From Sphingomonadales bacterium (GTDB lineage Bacteria > Pseudomonadota > Alphaproteobacteria > Sphingomonadales > Sphingomonadaceae): a stretch of DNA of 64,000 nucleotides. The notes below the pieces were generated by a model, which saw only the letters and a list, made by a program, of their open reading frames with translations, had not been told where the DNA came from and did no database searches. Positions 25,547 through 35,185 of this stretch are shown piece after piece. The stretch's first letter is position 1. Each line of letters starts with the position of its first letter. The DNA is taken from contig JADJAC010000011.1 of the NCBI GenBank assembly GCA_016704425.1, positions 1,231,042 to 1,295,041 on the forward strand, read 5' to 3'. A program made the translations under genes and the position numbers.

Positions 25547-25638
25547 CGGCCGAGTCGAAGGCTGAAGCCAGCACCCGACTGAAGTCGGGGGGTTTTCTCC
25601 TCGCGTGAGACACTAAACCTGGTTTAGGCGACTTTATG

Positions 25639-25669
25639 AGAGGGGAGGGGGCTTTGCCCTGATTGAGCC
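25639..25669 (+). repeat. G-rich intergenic repeat, copy 2
   Basis: AGAGGGGAGGGGG then ..CTGATTGAG, matching 12913-12943. It lies ~50 bases ahead of the ParB-like gene's leader. Confidence 0.6.
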
Positions 25670-25720
25670 GGTTGTGCGTCGATGGTCGATGCGCTGGGCT
25701 CACAATCAGGAGTGTGTCCC

Positions 25721-27710
25721 ATGATCAAGTCGATCCCGATGAACAAGCTCGTTCAGTCGCCCCGAAATGTCCGCCGTCACAGCGATCCGGCAGCAGATGC
25801 CGAACTCAAGGCCAGTATCGCTGCCCATGGGCTACTGCAGAACCTCATCGTCCGGCCGGCGGCGAAGGGCAAGTTCGAGGTCGAAGCCGGCGAGCGCCGC
25901 CGCCGCGCAATGCTGGCACTCGCAGACGAAAAGATCCTCGCCCGCGATCACGAAGTCACCTGCCTCGTGCTTGAAGACAGCGCGGAAGCCGCCGTTGAGA
26001 CCAGCCTCGCGGAGAACTTCCACCGCCTAGCCATGAACCCAGCCGATGAAGCCCAGGCCTTTGCCGCACTCGTGACAGGCGGTGCGACTGTCGAAGAGGT
26101 TGCCCGCCGCTTCGGTCTGACCGTCCGCTTCGTCGAGGGGCGTTTGCGTCTCGCGACGCTTGCACCAGTCGTGTTCGAGGCTCTGGCCTCGGGCCAAATC
26201 TCTCTCGACATCGCCAAAGCGTTCGGTGCGACTTCGGACCAGGAAATCCAGGCCCGCGTCTTCGAGCAGGTTTCCTCGGCCTACTATGCCCCCAATCCAG
26301 ACAGCATCCGGCGCATGGTTCTGTCCGGGACTGTCCGGGGCAGCGATCCGCGCGCCCGACTCGTTGGCCGCGATGCCTACATTGCCGCCGGCGGGCGCAT
26401 CGAGCGCGAACTGTTCGATGACGATGACAGCGAATCCTGGGTCGATGTTGCGCTGCTCGAAAGCCTAGCGGCGGCAGAGATGGAAGAGCAGGCCAAAGCC
26501 CTCGCCACCGAGCAGGGTCTTGCCTGGGTGAAGCCAACGCTTGATCCCTACGCCAGCCACGATCTGGTCGAAGGGCTGGTCCGGCTTCCTGCCGACCCGG
26601 CGCCGATGACCGAAGCCGAATTGGCAAGGCTCGACGAACTCGATGCCTCCTATGACGAACATGCGGCTATCCTCGAAGATGAGGACAGCGCCGAGGAGGC
26701 TGTGGCAGCGGCCGAAGCGGCAATCGAGGCGATCGAACGCGAGTGTCAGGACATTCGCGCCCGCCCGCCCGTCATCGCGCCCGAGCTCAAGGCCGAGGCA
26801 GGGATGATCCTGGTGCTCTCGCGTGATGGGACGCCGGTTCTCCAACCGGTGTTCTACGGCGAGCGTCAGGCTGATCCCGCGGAAGCTGACGATGGGATCG
26901 AAGTCGTTGCCGGCGATGAAGGTTCCGGACAGGCGCCGGACGACTTTGTCTAAGCGCCTGGTTGACGAGCTCGCGATGCAGCGCCGGGATGTCCTGGCAC
27001 TGCACGTTGCATCTGACCCCGGTCTGGCGCTCGACATCATGGTCTTCACGCTTGCCGATGCCGATACCCACGACTGGCGGGCGCGGGCTGCGAGCACGCT
27101 GCGCGCGCCTGTTCCGGCAGGCCCGATCATCGGCTTCGAAGCTAAGGATGCTCCGGCGAGCAGCGGGCTTGCCGAGTTCCGCTCCAGTCTCGACGAAAGC
27201 TGGCGCGCTGGTGACGATGCGATCTCCCGCTTCGATCTGTTTCGGGCGCTGCCCGATGACAGCCGCGCGGCCTGGCTTGGCTATGTCGTTGCCCGGTCGC
27301 TCGAGGCGAGCCTCAACATGGCCGGTGAGCGTCAGCTGCCATTCCAGGATCATCTCGGCAGCCTGATCGGCATCGACATGGCGCAGTGGTGGCGTCCGAC
27401 GGCGGCCAATTACTTCGATCGGGTATCGAAGCAGGTGATCCTCGACGCGCTGACCGACGTCGGCGGTCTCGAGCTCTCCTCCCGCTTTGCCTCGGTCAAG
27501 AAGGGTGACCTCGCGATGAGTGCCGAACGCGTCTTCGCCGGCACTTACATCACCGAGGTCGAAGTACGCGAGAAGGCCCTGGCCTGGGTGCCTGAGGTCC
27601 TGCGGTTTGCCTCCGCTGCCCCGGAGGCTGGCGAAGCCGAGATCGACGCGACCGACGCTGACCCCGGTGACGATACCGAAGATCAGTCCCCCCGCGAGTT
27701 GGCCGCCTGA
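25721..27710 (+). pseudogene. ParB/RepB-like partition-family protein, single frameshift
   Basis: From ATG 25721 (good caggag site upstream) the N-terminus is a ParB/Srx-type domain: MNKLVQSPRNVRRHSDPAAD, LLQNLIVRPAAKGKFEVEAG and ERRRRAMLAL, the GERR box typical of ParB nuclease-fold CTPases. A KorB/HTH-like segment follows (NPADEAQAFAALVTGGATVE, EVARRFGL). At about 26945 the frame ends in PDDFV-stop, while coding clearly continues one frame over as TLSKRLVDELAMQRRDVLAL to AA-stop at 27710. The whole is the usual ~660-residue backbone protein seen on sphingomonad plasmids, with one indel. It may act in maintenance rather than classical segregation, as no parA is nearby. The break could be a sequence error. 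Confidence 0.83.
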
Positions 27711-27745
27711 CCTCCTCCTGACAGGCTCGGTCACTCGCACCTCGA

Positions 27746-27787
27746 GAAGCGGTCCTTCGGCTTACGCCGGAGGGCCGCTTCCTTTTT
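27746..27787 (+). terminator. Rho-independent terminator after the ParB-like gene
   Basis: GC-rich stem (gaagcggtccttcggc / gccggagggccgcttc) with a 4-base loop, followed by cttttt. Confidence 0.85.
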
Positions 27788-27877
27788 GGAAGGAGAGCGG
27801 AGGGGGCTCGAGACCTTGTGGCACTGACCGGCGAGCCCGTCGCCGACTGTCCGGATGCCTCAATCAGGAGACCCATC

Positions 27878-28588
27878 ATGGCCTATCGCAAGGGACAGAG
27901 CGGCGGCTTGTCGCCCGCCACCCGCATCACCCAGGAAATCATCGCCCGTCTGGAAGCAGGCACGAAGCCGTGGATCAAGCCGTGGCGCGGTGTCCCGGTC
28001 TCCCGCCCCTTGCGGGCCTGCGGGATCCCGTACCGCGGTATGAACGTGTTCTGGCTGTGGATGGTCGCTGACATGTGCGGCTACGCCTCGCCGTTCTGGA
28101 TGACCTACAACCAGGCACAATCGCTCGGAGCCCAGGTCCGCAAGGGCGAGAAGTCGACCATCGCGATATTCTACAAGAGCTACACCAAGGAGGTGGAAGC
28201 CCCCGATACCGGCGAAAAGACCGACGAAGCCCGCCGGGTGCTGAAGGCCTATCCGGTCTTCAATGCCGATCAGGTCGAAGGTCTGCCCGAGCGCTTCCAT
28301 CCGGCCGCAACGCTCGAACTGGTCGAGCCTGAAGGGCGCGAGGCCGAGCTCGACGCCTTCTTCGCTGCCATCCCAGTCAATTTGCGTCATCAGGGCTGCG
28401 AAGCCTATTATGAACCGACTGCGGATCGCGTCACGATGCCGCCGGTCAGCCTGTTTGGCGGGTTCGATCACTACTATGCCACGCTCGCCCACGAGCTGTC
28501 GCACTGGACCGGCCATGCCAGCCGCCTGGGCCGCGATCTCAAGAACCGCTTCGGCACTTCCGCCTACGCCGCCGAAGAACTGGTCGCC
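27878..28588 (+). pseudogene. ardC: ArdC-type antirestriction protein, 5' part (split by recombinase-trio element)
   Basis: ArdC proteins bind single-stranded DNA and protect incoming DNA from restriction. From ATG 27878 (caatcaggag ribosome site) the N-terminal DUF1738 domain is clear: ARLEAGTKPWIKPWRGVPVS, YRGMNVFWLWMVA, LGAQVRKGEKSTIAIFYKSY. The zincin motif follows: ATLAHELSHWTGHASRLGRD (HExxH). The gene is cut after AYAAEELVA by a mobile element; beyond 28588 the frame reads a few unrelated residues (LSGQSAPCLTLH) to a stop at 28627. The C-terminal remainder is at 35186-35422, in frame with this part. Confidence 0.93.
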
Positions 28589-28657
28589 TTATCTGGACAG
28601 TCTGCACCGTGCCTGACGCTTCATTGAAGGGTATCGTCCGGGCGCGACGCAGGGGGG

Positions 28658-28708
28658 CATCAGGCCGGATGAAGCGCTCCCAATAAGCTGGCGTAGTCCG
28701 GCCTGATG
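28658..28708. repeat. 12-bp inverted repeat near the left end of the trio element
   Basis: catcaggccgga (28658-28669) and tccggcctgatg (28697-28708), perfect arms 27 bases apart, 23 bases before the first recombinase frame. Could be an arm-type recombinase site or a transcriptional hairpin. Confidence 0.6.
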
Positions 28709-28730
28709 ACCACCGTCCCGCAGGCGCGCA

Positions 28731-30173
28731 ATGGGTGCGTTCTGGATTCGGGAGGGGGTCCGGGGGAGGGACTGGCAAGCTGTGGATATTTCAGAAGAAC
28801 CGATCTCCATCCAGGAACGCCGCGAAGCAGATGGACTGGACGCCCACATTCCGATCATCCTGCGCGATGGTACGATCTATGATCCTGATCTCGATCGCTA
28901 CTTCCTCGATCTGCCGCTCAACGGCGCGCGTTCGCGCCACTCGCTGCGGGCACACGGCTACGATGTCCTGGTTTGGTTGCGGTTTCTGGGTTCGGCTCGC
29001 CGCAAGACCGTCTGGCAAGCCGATACCGATGATGTCGGTGCGTATCATCGGGCACGCCGGCGTAGTGACGCCGAGTTCCGGATATCAGCCTCGTCGTGGA
29101 ACCGGGCGGTTGCATCGCTGGACAAGCTCTATCGATGGGCCGAGCGCGAGGGCCTGGTCGAGCGTACGCCATTCACCCATCGGCAGATCTGGCGAAGATC
29201 GCACGGCGGTCGGCGCGCTGCCATCGCCGGGCATAACGAAGCTTATGAGCGGGCTGCGCGCCGGTCCGATGTGCGCTTCGTCGATCTTCCCGCCTACCAT
29301 GTATTCCGAGACGTCGGCCTGCGCGGCCTGACCGTCGAGGGAGCTGAGCGCCCGGGAGCGCGCGACCGCAATGGTGCACGCAACGCGCTGTTCGCTGACC
29401 TGCTGGTCACCACCGGTTTGCGTCTCGAGGAAGCATCCTTCCTTCTGGCAGCGGAGATTCCCGGCAGCGATGTTCGTGTAGAGCGCCAACGCCGGGTAGA
29501 ACTGCCGGCGGCCCTGACCAAGGGCGACCGGGGCCGGACCATGCTGCTACCGCGTCGCCTGCTGCCCGCATTCGATGCATACATTGCGGTCGAGCGCGCA
29601 TCGGCGGTGGCCAAGTTCGCCTCACGTCGAGGTTGGGAGGCCATCGACCGCCCGATCTTCATACACCGCCCACCCACCGCACCGACCGCTTTGCACCTCG
29701 TGGGCGGCGGCATGATGGATATGGAAGTCGTCACACCGGATGAACGGGCCAGGCTCGTGATTTGTGCCGACGATGGCACGCCAGGTGAGGCGGCAGTCCT
29801 CTGGCTCACCGAGGTCGGGCAACCGGTGCTGCCCAACTCGTGGGAAGCGATCTTTGCCCGGGCGAGCCGTCGATGCACGGATGCCGGTATTTCCGTTCGC
29901 GTCAGCCCCCATCAGCTCAGGCATTCGTTCGCCGTGCACATGCTGGCGATGCTGATCCAGCGGCGCCTCGGCGAAGTTGCTGCACCGGCAGGCGCCATGG
30001 ACGGCTATCGCCAGTTGCTCGGTGATCCGCTGCAGCAGGTGCAACGCCTGCTCGGCCATTCCAGCCTTGCCACCACGTCGATCTATCTCGATCACATTGC
30101 CACTCGTGCCGATACCGTCGATGCGGCGGTGGAAGAGTTGCTTGCGCGTGTGCCGGGCCATCTCCGGCCATGA
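28731..30173 (+). CDS. Trio-element tyrosine recombinase 1
   Basis: 480-residue tyrosine recombinase with all catalytic residues: Arg in VTTGLRLEEASFLL, HQLRHSFAVHMLAML (HxxR), His in VQRLLGHSSLATTSIYLDHI and the Tyr in the same segment. An insert of ~40 residues separates the HxxR box from the last His. The start may be ATG 28731 or the GTG at 28782 (VDISEEPISIQ). The stop overlaps the next gene's ATG by four bases. It is probably the main strand-exchange enzyme of the trio, judging by its intact active site. Confidence 0.88.
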   Translation: MGAFWIREGVRGRDWQAVDISEEPISIQERREADGLDAHIPIILRDGTIYDPDLDRYFLDLPLNGARSRHSLRAHGYDVLVWLRFLGSARRKTVWQADTDDVGAYHRARRRSDAEFRISASSWNRAVASLDKLYRWAEREGLVERTPFTHRQIWRRSHGGRRAAIAGHNEAYERAARRSDVRFVDLPAYHVFRDVGLRGLTVEGAERPGARDRNGARNALFADLLVTTGLRLEEASFLLAAEIPGSDVRVERQRRVELPAALTKGDRGRTMLLPRRLLPAFDAYIAVERASAVAKFASRRGWEAIDRPIFIHRPPTAPTALHLVGGGMMDMEVVTPDERARLVICADDGTPGEAAVLWLTEVGQPVLPNSWEAIFARASRRCTDAGISVRVSPHQLRHSFAVHMLAMLIQRRLGEVAAPAGAMDGYRQLLGDPLQQVQRLLGHSSLATTSIYLDHIATRADTVDAAVEELLARVPGHLRP

Positions 30174-31960
30174 CCGCCGCTCCTCGTAAAGGTCGCAAGG
30201 TCGGGTTCGTGGGCCAGACCACAGAGCCCGAGCCCGACCCATGGCTGCAGATCAGCACGCTGCGCTTCACGATCGCCCCGCCGTATGGGGGCGAGGTTCT
30301 TGTCGATTTCACCAGACTGCACCCACGGGGACTGGCACTCGCCTTTGCCCGAGGCCTGTTCATGCTGGTCGCTCCACGCGGGCCCGTAGCGGTTCGCTCC
30401 TCCATCAAGACATACCTGACCCAGCTGCCGAGCTTCTTTGCCTATCTTGCCGGGACTGGTGATCGGATCTCCGGGCCGGCCGACCTGCGAGCCAGCCACA
30501 TCGATGGATACGAAGCGTGGCTCGAAGCTCAGGGCAAGTCGCGGGGCCACGCGCCGACCTTTGTCGCCAAGGTCGTTTCCGTGCTTCGCCGGATCGCTTC
30601 CGATCAGCCTGATGTCATCGAGGCGGGCTTGCGTGAGCGGCTTCGCTACGTCAGCTCGCAACCTTACGCCCCGCCACGCCCACGCGACGCCTACAGCCCG
30701 TTCGTTGCCCGCCAGCTCCGCGACGCGGCCCGCATCGATCTGGTCGCGATCGAGGCCAGATTGCGGGCTGGCCCATGCTTTGGCGAGATTCGGGAGATCG
30801 AGGCAACTGCCCGCAAGGCGCACGCCGCGATAGAGGCGCGTGGGGTCCTCAGGCATCGCGACCCTGAGTGGATGGCACTCTATGCCAGGCGTTGGAAGCG
30901 CGGCCTCTGGAACGCGGATTTCAGCATGACGCTGCACAGCGCTCATTACCTGACGTCCACCGATATCGTGCCGCTGCTGGTCCTGCTTTCGCTGGAGACC
31001 GGGCTTGAGCTCGAGTGCTGCAAAACGCTGACCGTCGATTGTTTGCGCAACGCCTCGGGCGGTACGGTGGAGATCGCTTACACCAAGCTTCGCGCACATG
31101 GCGCCGAACACAAGACCATCAGGGTGCGAGACGGTGCCTCGTCGACGCCGGGAGGGCTGATCCGGCGCATCATCGCACTCTCGGCAAGCGCGCGGGCCCA
31201 TAATTCCAGCGATTGCCTGTGGGTCTATTACCAGACCGGTGAGATCGTCCACGGCATTCGCCATCCGCGCTCGACCATCGATGCATGGACCACGCGCCAC
31301 GCCATTGCCGATGACGCGGGTAGACCGCTGTATCTGCGCCTGTCCCGGCTCCGTAAAACGCACAAGGCGCTCTGGTATCTCAAGACCGAAGGGCACATGG
31401 CACGGTTCGCCGTCGGCCACACGATCGAGATCGCAGCGCGGCACTATGCCGATGTTCCCTCGCTCAGACCCCTGCATGAGCAGACCGTCGCCGACGCCCT
31501 CGAGGAGGCAGTCGCCGGTCCCCGAGTCATTCCTCCCTCCGAGGAAGATCATCTGCGCAGTCGAGCCGCAAGCGCGGACCAGATTGCCGATGCGCCATCG
31601 GTTGCCGTGCTCGACGGAGAACAGGACGTATGGCTGGCGAGCTGCGGCGGCTTCTACGCAAGCCCTTTTGCCGCAGCTGTCGGCTCTCCATGTCCCACGC
31701 CGTTCTGGGGCTGCCTCGATTGCAAAAACGCGGTGATCACTGCGCGCAAGTTGCCAGCGATCCTCGCGTTTCTCACCTTTATCGATGAGCAGCGCGCAGG
31801 CATGAACACGAACGAGTGGGCGGCCAAGTTTGGTCACGCCCGTGAACGCATCGTCCGCCAGATACTGCCTGCCTTCGGCGATGACGCTGTGGCTCAGGCT
31901 CGCGCGCGGCTCGCCGCCCAGCATCCCATTGTCTATCTGCCGCCCGAGGCCCGGGCATGA
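30170..31960 (+). CDS. Trio-element recombinase-like protein 2, divergent active site
   Basis: 596 residues, overlapping both neighbours by ATGA. It resembles the large second protein of multi-recombinase transposons. The region equivalent to the first catalytic box reads LSLETGLELECCKTL, with Glu where Arg is expected. Later boxes are LSRLRKTHKALWYLK and FAVGHTIEIAARHYADVPSL, keeping His and Tyr. A Cys cluster near the C-terminus (ASCGGFYASPF, CPTPFWGCLDCKNAV) may bind zinc. It likely cooperates with protein 1 rather than acting alone. A 610-residue opposite-strand frame exists but has no homology or ribosome site. Confidence 0.78.
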   Translation: MTAAPRKGRKVGFVGQTTEPEPDPWLQISTLRFTIAPPYGGEVLVDFTRLHPRGLALAFARGLFMLVAPRGPVAVRSSIKTYLTQLPSFFAYLAGTGDRISGPADLRASHIDGYEAWLEAQGKSRGHAPTFVAKVVSVLRRIASDQPDVIEAGLRERLRYVSSQPYAPPRPRDAYSPFVARQLRDAARIDLVAIEARLRAGPCFGEIREIEATARKAHAAIEARGVLRHRDPEWMALYARRWKRGLWNADFSMTLHSAHYLTSTDIVPLLVLLSLETGLELECCKTLTVDCLRNASGGTVEIAYTKLRAHGAEHKTIRVRDGASSTPGGLIRRIIALSASARAHNSSDCLWVYYQTGEIVHGIRHPRSTIDAWTTRHAIADDAGRPLYLRLSRLRKTHKALWYLKTEGHMARFAVGHTIEIAARHYADVPSLRPLHEQTVADALEEAVAGPRVIPPSEEDHLRSRAASADQIADAPSVAVLDGEQDVWLASCGGFYASPFAAAVGSPCPTPFWGCLDCKNAVITARKLPAILAFLTFIDEQRAGMNTNEWAAKFGHARERIVRQILPAFGDDAVAQARARLAAQHPIVYLPPEARA

Positions 31961-34182
31961 CTGCCGTATCCTTGCCGGCCCATGACGACGGGGCGCGCGA
32001 GACGCTTCCCGTACTCATGTCGGTTCCGTTGCGGCCTGGCTGCAACCGCGCCGATCTCTCGCGTTACGGCGATCAGACCTGGGACCTGTCGCCGGGCGTC
32101 TTTCGCGATAACGCCAGGCGCTGCCATGTCACCGTGCATTTTAGCAGCATCGAAGACCCAGCCATTGCCGATGCCCTGCGCCAGTTTCTCCATGCGCGGC
32201 TCAATGTCGATCTGCCGGGCCATCGCCCCCGGCTTCAGCCAGCAGCCGTGCGGGGTGAGGCCAACCGGGCCCTGCTTTTCTTCAACTTCGTGAAGGCCGA
32301 CCTTGGGCGCTTCGATCTTGCGCGGGTCGATCAGTCTCTGCTTGACCGCTTTGCCCGTTCGAAGCGCCGTGAGGGGCTACGTCCGGTTGCGGTCGCAGTA
32401 TTGCTGCGCGTCATCTTCGACCTTCACGAGTTGCGCCGCCACCTTCCAACGGCCCGTCTTCGTATCGATCCGTGGCCCGGGCGCAGCCCGTTCTCGGTCG
32501 CCGGTGCCCGGTACATCCCCGGTGAAAACCGGACGCCACGCATTCCCGAAGAGATCATGACGCCGCTGCTGGCATGGTCGCTGCGCTATGTGACCCACTT
32601 CGCGCCCGACATTTTCGCTGCGCGCCGGGAGCTTGAGCGTCTCGAAGCCAGGCGCAGCCGATTGATTGCGCGCGAGGCTCATCTCGATCAGGCCGAACGC
32701 CGCGCGCGGCAACGGCAACGGCTAACCGCATACCTCACGGGCTTGCGGCGGCAGGGCCGCGGCGTTCCCATCTGGACCGGCTTGTACAACGCTGCTGTCC
32801 GCACCGATCCGTTGACCGGCGAGCACCTGCCACCGATCAACTACCATCTCCTTCATCTCCACGCCGGCGTCGATGCGCAGGCAGAGCCCGCCATGCACCT
32901 CAGTCTGACGACCGGTGCACCAGACCTGATCGCCGCCGCCATCACGGAACTCGGCACCGAAGTCGGGGGGCTGGATGCACCGATCGCCGTGGATCCCGGG
33001 ACCCGTCAGCCCTGGCGCAGCCGGTTCGATGTCAAGGCATTGGCCCTGGAAGAGGTCATGCTACAGTCCGCAGCCTATATTGTTTGCGCCTATCTGTCGG
33101 GTATGCGCGACAGCGAGATCCAGGCAATGAAGCGTGGTTGCCTGTCCATCGTCAGAGACGAAGACGGCGTTATATTGCGTCACCGCATCAAGTCGGTCGC
33201 GTACAAGGGCAAGCGCGGAGGCGGAGAACAAGCGGAGTGGGTTACGATCGCGCCCGTTGCCGACGCGGTCGCTGTGCTCGAGCAGTTGTCCGAGCGGGCC
33301 GGACGAGCGCGGGGCACTACGACGCTTTGGCCTGTGCTGTCACTTCGCGCCAACACCAAGACTCATGTCTCTGCCGAGATCGTCCGCCAGCTCAACCGAT
33401 TTCGTGACCATCTCAACCAGCAGTTTGGATCGCCTGATGCGCCGGTGATTCCTCCACGACCCGATGGCACACCCTGGCGGCTGACCACCCGTCAGTTCCG
33501 CCGCACGATTGCCTGGCATATCGCCAACCGGCCCTTCGGGACGATCGCCGGCATGATTCAGTACAAGCACGCCAGTGTTGCCGCCTTCGAAGGCTATGCT
33601 GGAAGCAGCCGGTCGGGATTTCGCGGCGAGATTGAAGCCCAGCGTGCGCTCGGCCAAATCGATGACATCCTCGCCTATTTCGACGAGCGGCAAGGTGGTG
33701 CCCGCTTGGGTGGCCCTGCCGCGAACCGCGTCGGGACCGGGCTCGATGTCGTCGCAAGCGAGCTGGCGCCGCTGCCCGCCATGATCGCCGATCGGCAGCG
33801 CTTGCGCACCATGCTCGCCAGTCTCGCGCGAACACTGCATGTTGGCCCGCTGGCCGACTGCTTTTTCGATCCTGCAACGGCCCTGTGTCTCAACCGGATC
33901 ACACAGCCCGGCCCGCCAGCACCGATGATTTCGATGTGCGAACCGCTCCGCTGCCCCAACGCCTGCCTCACCGCGCGGCATCGCGCGTCCTGGCAGCGCG
34001 GGGCCGACGAAGCGCGCATGCTGCTGCGCGAGAAGCGGCTTCCTGAGCCGCAGCGGGTCACGCTTCAGGCCGAAGTCGCAAGGATCGAGACAGTTCTCGC
34101 TCAGATCGTGCCCGGTACCGCCACACCGCATGCCGGTGTGGCGGGAGAGGAAGAGGAGGCCGGTTTTCGGGTGACGGACTGA
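31957..34182 (+). CDS. Trio-element recombinase-like protein 3
   Basis: 741 residues, the largest of the trio. A basic coiled-coil-like stretch lies at about 220-260 (ELERLEARRSRLIAREAHLD and following). Recombinase boxes: Arg in AYLSGMRDSEIQAMKRG; TTRQFRRTIAWHIANRPF at the HxxR position with Gln instead of His; and YKHASVAAFEGYAGSSRSG with the probable Tyr. The C-terminus has scattered Cys residues (DCFFDPATALC, CEPLRCPNACLTARH), again suggesting zinc binding. It starts by an ATGA overlap with protein 2. The function in transposition is unknown. Confidence 0.75.
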   Translation: MTAVSLPAHDDGARETLPVLMSVPLRPGCNRADLSRYGDQTWDLSPGVFRDNARRCHVTVHFSSIEDPAIADALRQFLHARLNVDLPGHRPRLQPAAVRGEANRALLFFNFVKADLGRFDLARVDQSLLDRFARSKRREGLRPVAVAVLLRVIFDLHELRRHLPTARLRIDPWPGRSPFSVAGARYIPGENRTPRIPEEIMTPLLAWSLRYVTHFAPDIFAARRELERLEARRSRLIAREAHLDQAERRARQRQRLTAYLTGLRRQGRGVPIWTGLYNAAVRTDPLTGEHLPPINYHLLHLHAGVDAQAEPAMHLSLTTGAPDLIAAAITELGTEVGGLDAPIAVDPGTRQPWRSRFDVKALALEEVMLQSAAYIVCAYLSGMRDSEIQAMKRGCLSIVRDEDGVILRHRIKSVAYKGKRGGGEQAEWVTIAPVADAVAVLEQLSERAGRARGTTTLWPVLSLRANTKTHVSAEIVRQLNRFRDHLNQQFGSPDAPVIPPRPDGTPWRLTTRQFRRTIAWHIANRPFGTIAGMIQYKHASVAAFEGYAGSSRSGFRGEIEAQRALGQIDDILAYFDERQGGARLGGPAANRVGTGLDVVASELAPLPAMIADRQRLRTMLASLARTLHVGPLADCFFDPATALCLNRITQPGPPAPMISMCEPLRCPNACLTARHRASWQRGADEARMLLREKRLPEPQRVTLQAEVARIETVLAQIVPGTATPHAGVAGEEEEAGFRVTD

Positions 34183-34226
34183 AGGAGCGGGAGAGAGTTT
34201 CCCTCCGACCGTCGTGGAGACCTGCC

Positions 34227-35129
34227 ATGACCCGATCCCACCCAGCATCGGCGCGCGCCGACGTCTATTCACGCATCACCGCCGAGATCGTTGATGCCAT
34301 CGAAGCCGGTGCCGGTGACTGGCGCATGCCGTGGCATCACGACGGCGCGGCCACCACCCGGCCGCAGAATGTCACCTCTCGTCGGCGCTATCGGGGCGTC
34401 AACGTGCTGGCGCTCTGGATTGCTGCCGAAGCGGCTGCTTATTCCAGCGGTCTGTGGGGCACCTACCGTCAGTGGGCGGCTCTCGGTGCGCAGGTTCGCA
34501 AAGGGGAGCACGGCACCACGGTCGTATTCTGGAAGCAGGCTACATCGCGCGCCGACGATGATCATGATGAGGGCGAAGCCGGCCCCGGGCGCATGTTCGC
34601 CCGCGCGTTCACCGTGTTCAACCTGGCTCAGGTGGAAGGCTACGAGCCGACACCGGTGGCGGTCTTGCCCGAGAGCGAACGGTTCGCGCACGCCGAGGCG
34701 TTCGTTTCTGCATTGAAGATTCCGGTCACCGAGGGGGCATACGACGCGCATTACCGGATCGATCTCGACCAGATTTTCATGCCGACCTTTGCCACATTCC
34801 GCGACGCGTCGGCCCACATGGGCACATTGCTGCACGAATGTGGTCACGCCACTGGCGCAAAGCACCGGCTCGACCGCAACTTCGCCGAACGGTTCAAGCG
34901 CGACAGCCTCGCGATCGAGGAGATTTGCGCCGAACTTACCGCATCGTTCGTCCTCGCGGATCTCGGTATCGCCCATCACCCACGGCCCGATCACGCCGCC
35001 TACGTCGCGTCCTGGCTGCGCGTGTTCAAAGATGACCCACGTGCGATTTTCACAGCTGCCGGCAAGGCCCAGGCCGCAGCCGACTGGATGCATGCCCAGC
35101 AGCCTCAGGCCGAGGAGATGGCGGCGTGA
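34227..35129 (+). CDS. ardC: ArdC-type antirestriction protein, intact cargo copy
   Basis: 300-residue complete ArdC: N-terminal single-strand DNA-binding domain (SRITAEIVDAIEAGAGDWRM, PWHHDG, RRYRGVNVLALWIAAEA, LGAQVRKGEHGTTVVFWKQA), zincin HExxH in GTLLHECGHATGAKHRLDRN, and the typical tail (AIEEICAELTASFVLADLGI, ASWLRVFKDDPRAIFTAAGK). It is the only cargo of the trio element and diverges clearly from the interrupted resident ardC, so it did not arise by recent duplication. Its presence may make the insertion into the resident gene neutral, because antirestriction activity is still supplied. Confidence 0.93.
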   Translation: MTRSHPASARADVYSRITAEIVDAIEAGAGDWRMPWHHDGAATTRPQNVTSRRRYRGVNVLALWIAAEAAAYSSGLWGTYRQWAALGAQVRKGEHGTTVVFWKQATSRADDDHDEGEAGPGRMFARAFTVFNLAQVEGYEPTPVAVLPESERFAHAEAFVSALKIPVTEGAYDAHYRIDLDQIFMPTFATFRDASAHMGTLLHECGHATGAKHRLDRNFAERFKRDSLAIEEICAELTASFVLADLGIAHHPRPDHAAYVASWLRVFKDDPRAIFTAAGKAQAAADWMHAQQPQAEEMAA

Positions 35130-35185
35130 AACAGGTTCGCAAAAATGGCGCTGGAATTCACATTAGCGCTGGACTGTCAGGATAT

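Larger units (their letters stand above)
25030..25610 (-). mobile_element. IS200-type (IS200/IS605 family) insertion sequence
   Basis: A single Y1-transposase gene between small hairpins at both ends: 25036-25051 (accggc-tgac-gccggt) and 25574-25589 (cccgact-ga-agtcggg). These elements have subterminal hairpins rather than inverted repeats and make no target duplication, so the exact ends are uncertain. It lies immediately 5' of the SPARDA operon in the same orientation, leaving at most ~90 bases for a native promoter. Confidence 0.85.

Noticed and set aside
25474..25589. Possible CRISPR-like or attC repeats
   Set aside because: The repeats are hairpins of a single IS200; no spaced direct repeats or cas genes are present.
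30092..31924. 610-codon minus-strand frame opposite recombinase 2
   Set aside because: High-GC antisense shadow; the plus-strand gene has operon overlaps and recombinase-like motifs.
35126..35185. A distinct small gene beginning MKQVRKNG
   Set aside because: These codons read through the trio element's end; the recognisable protein is the ArdC tail after 35186.
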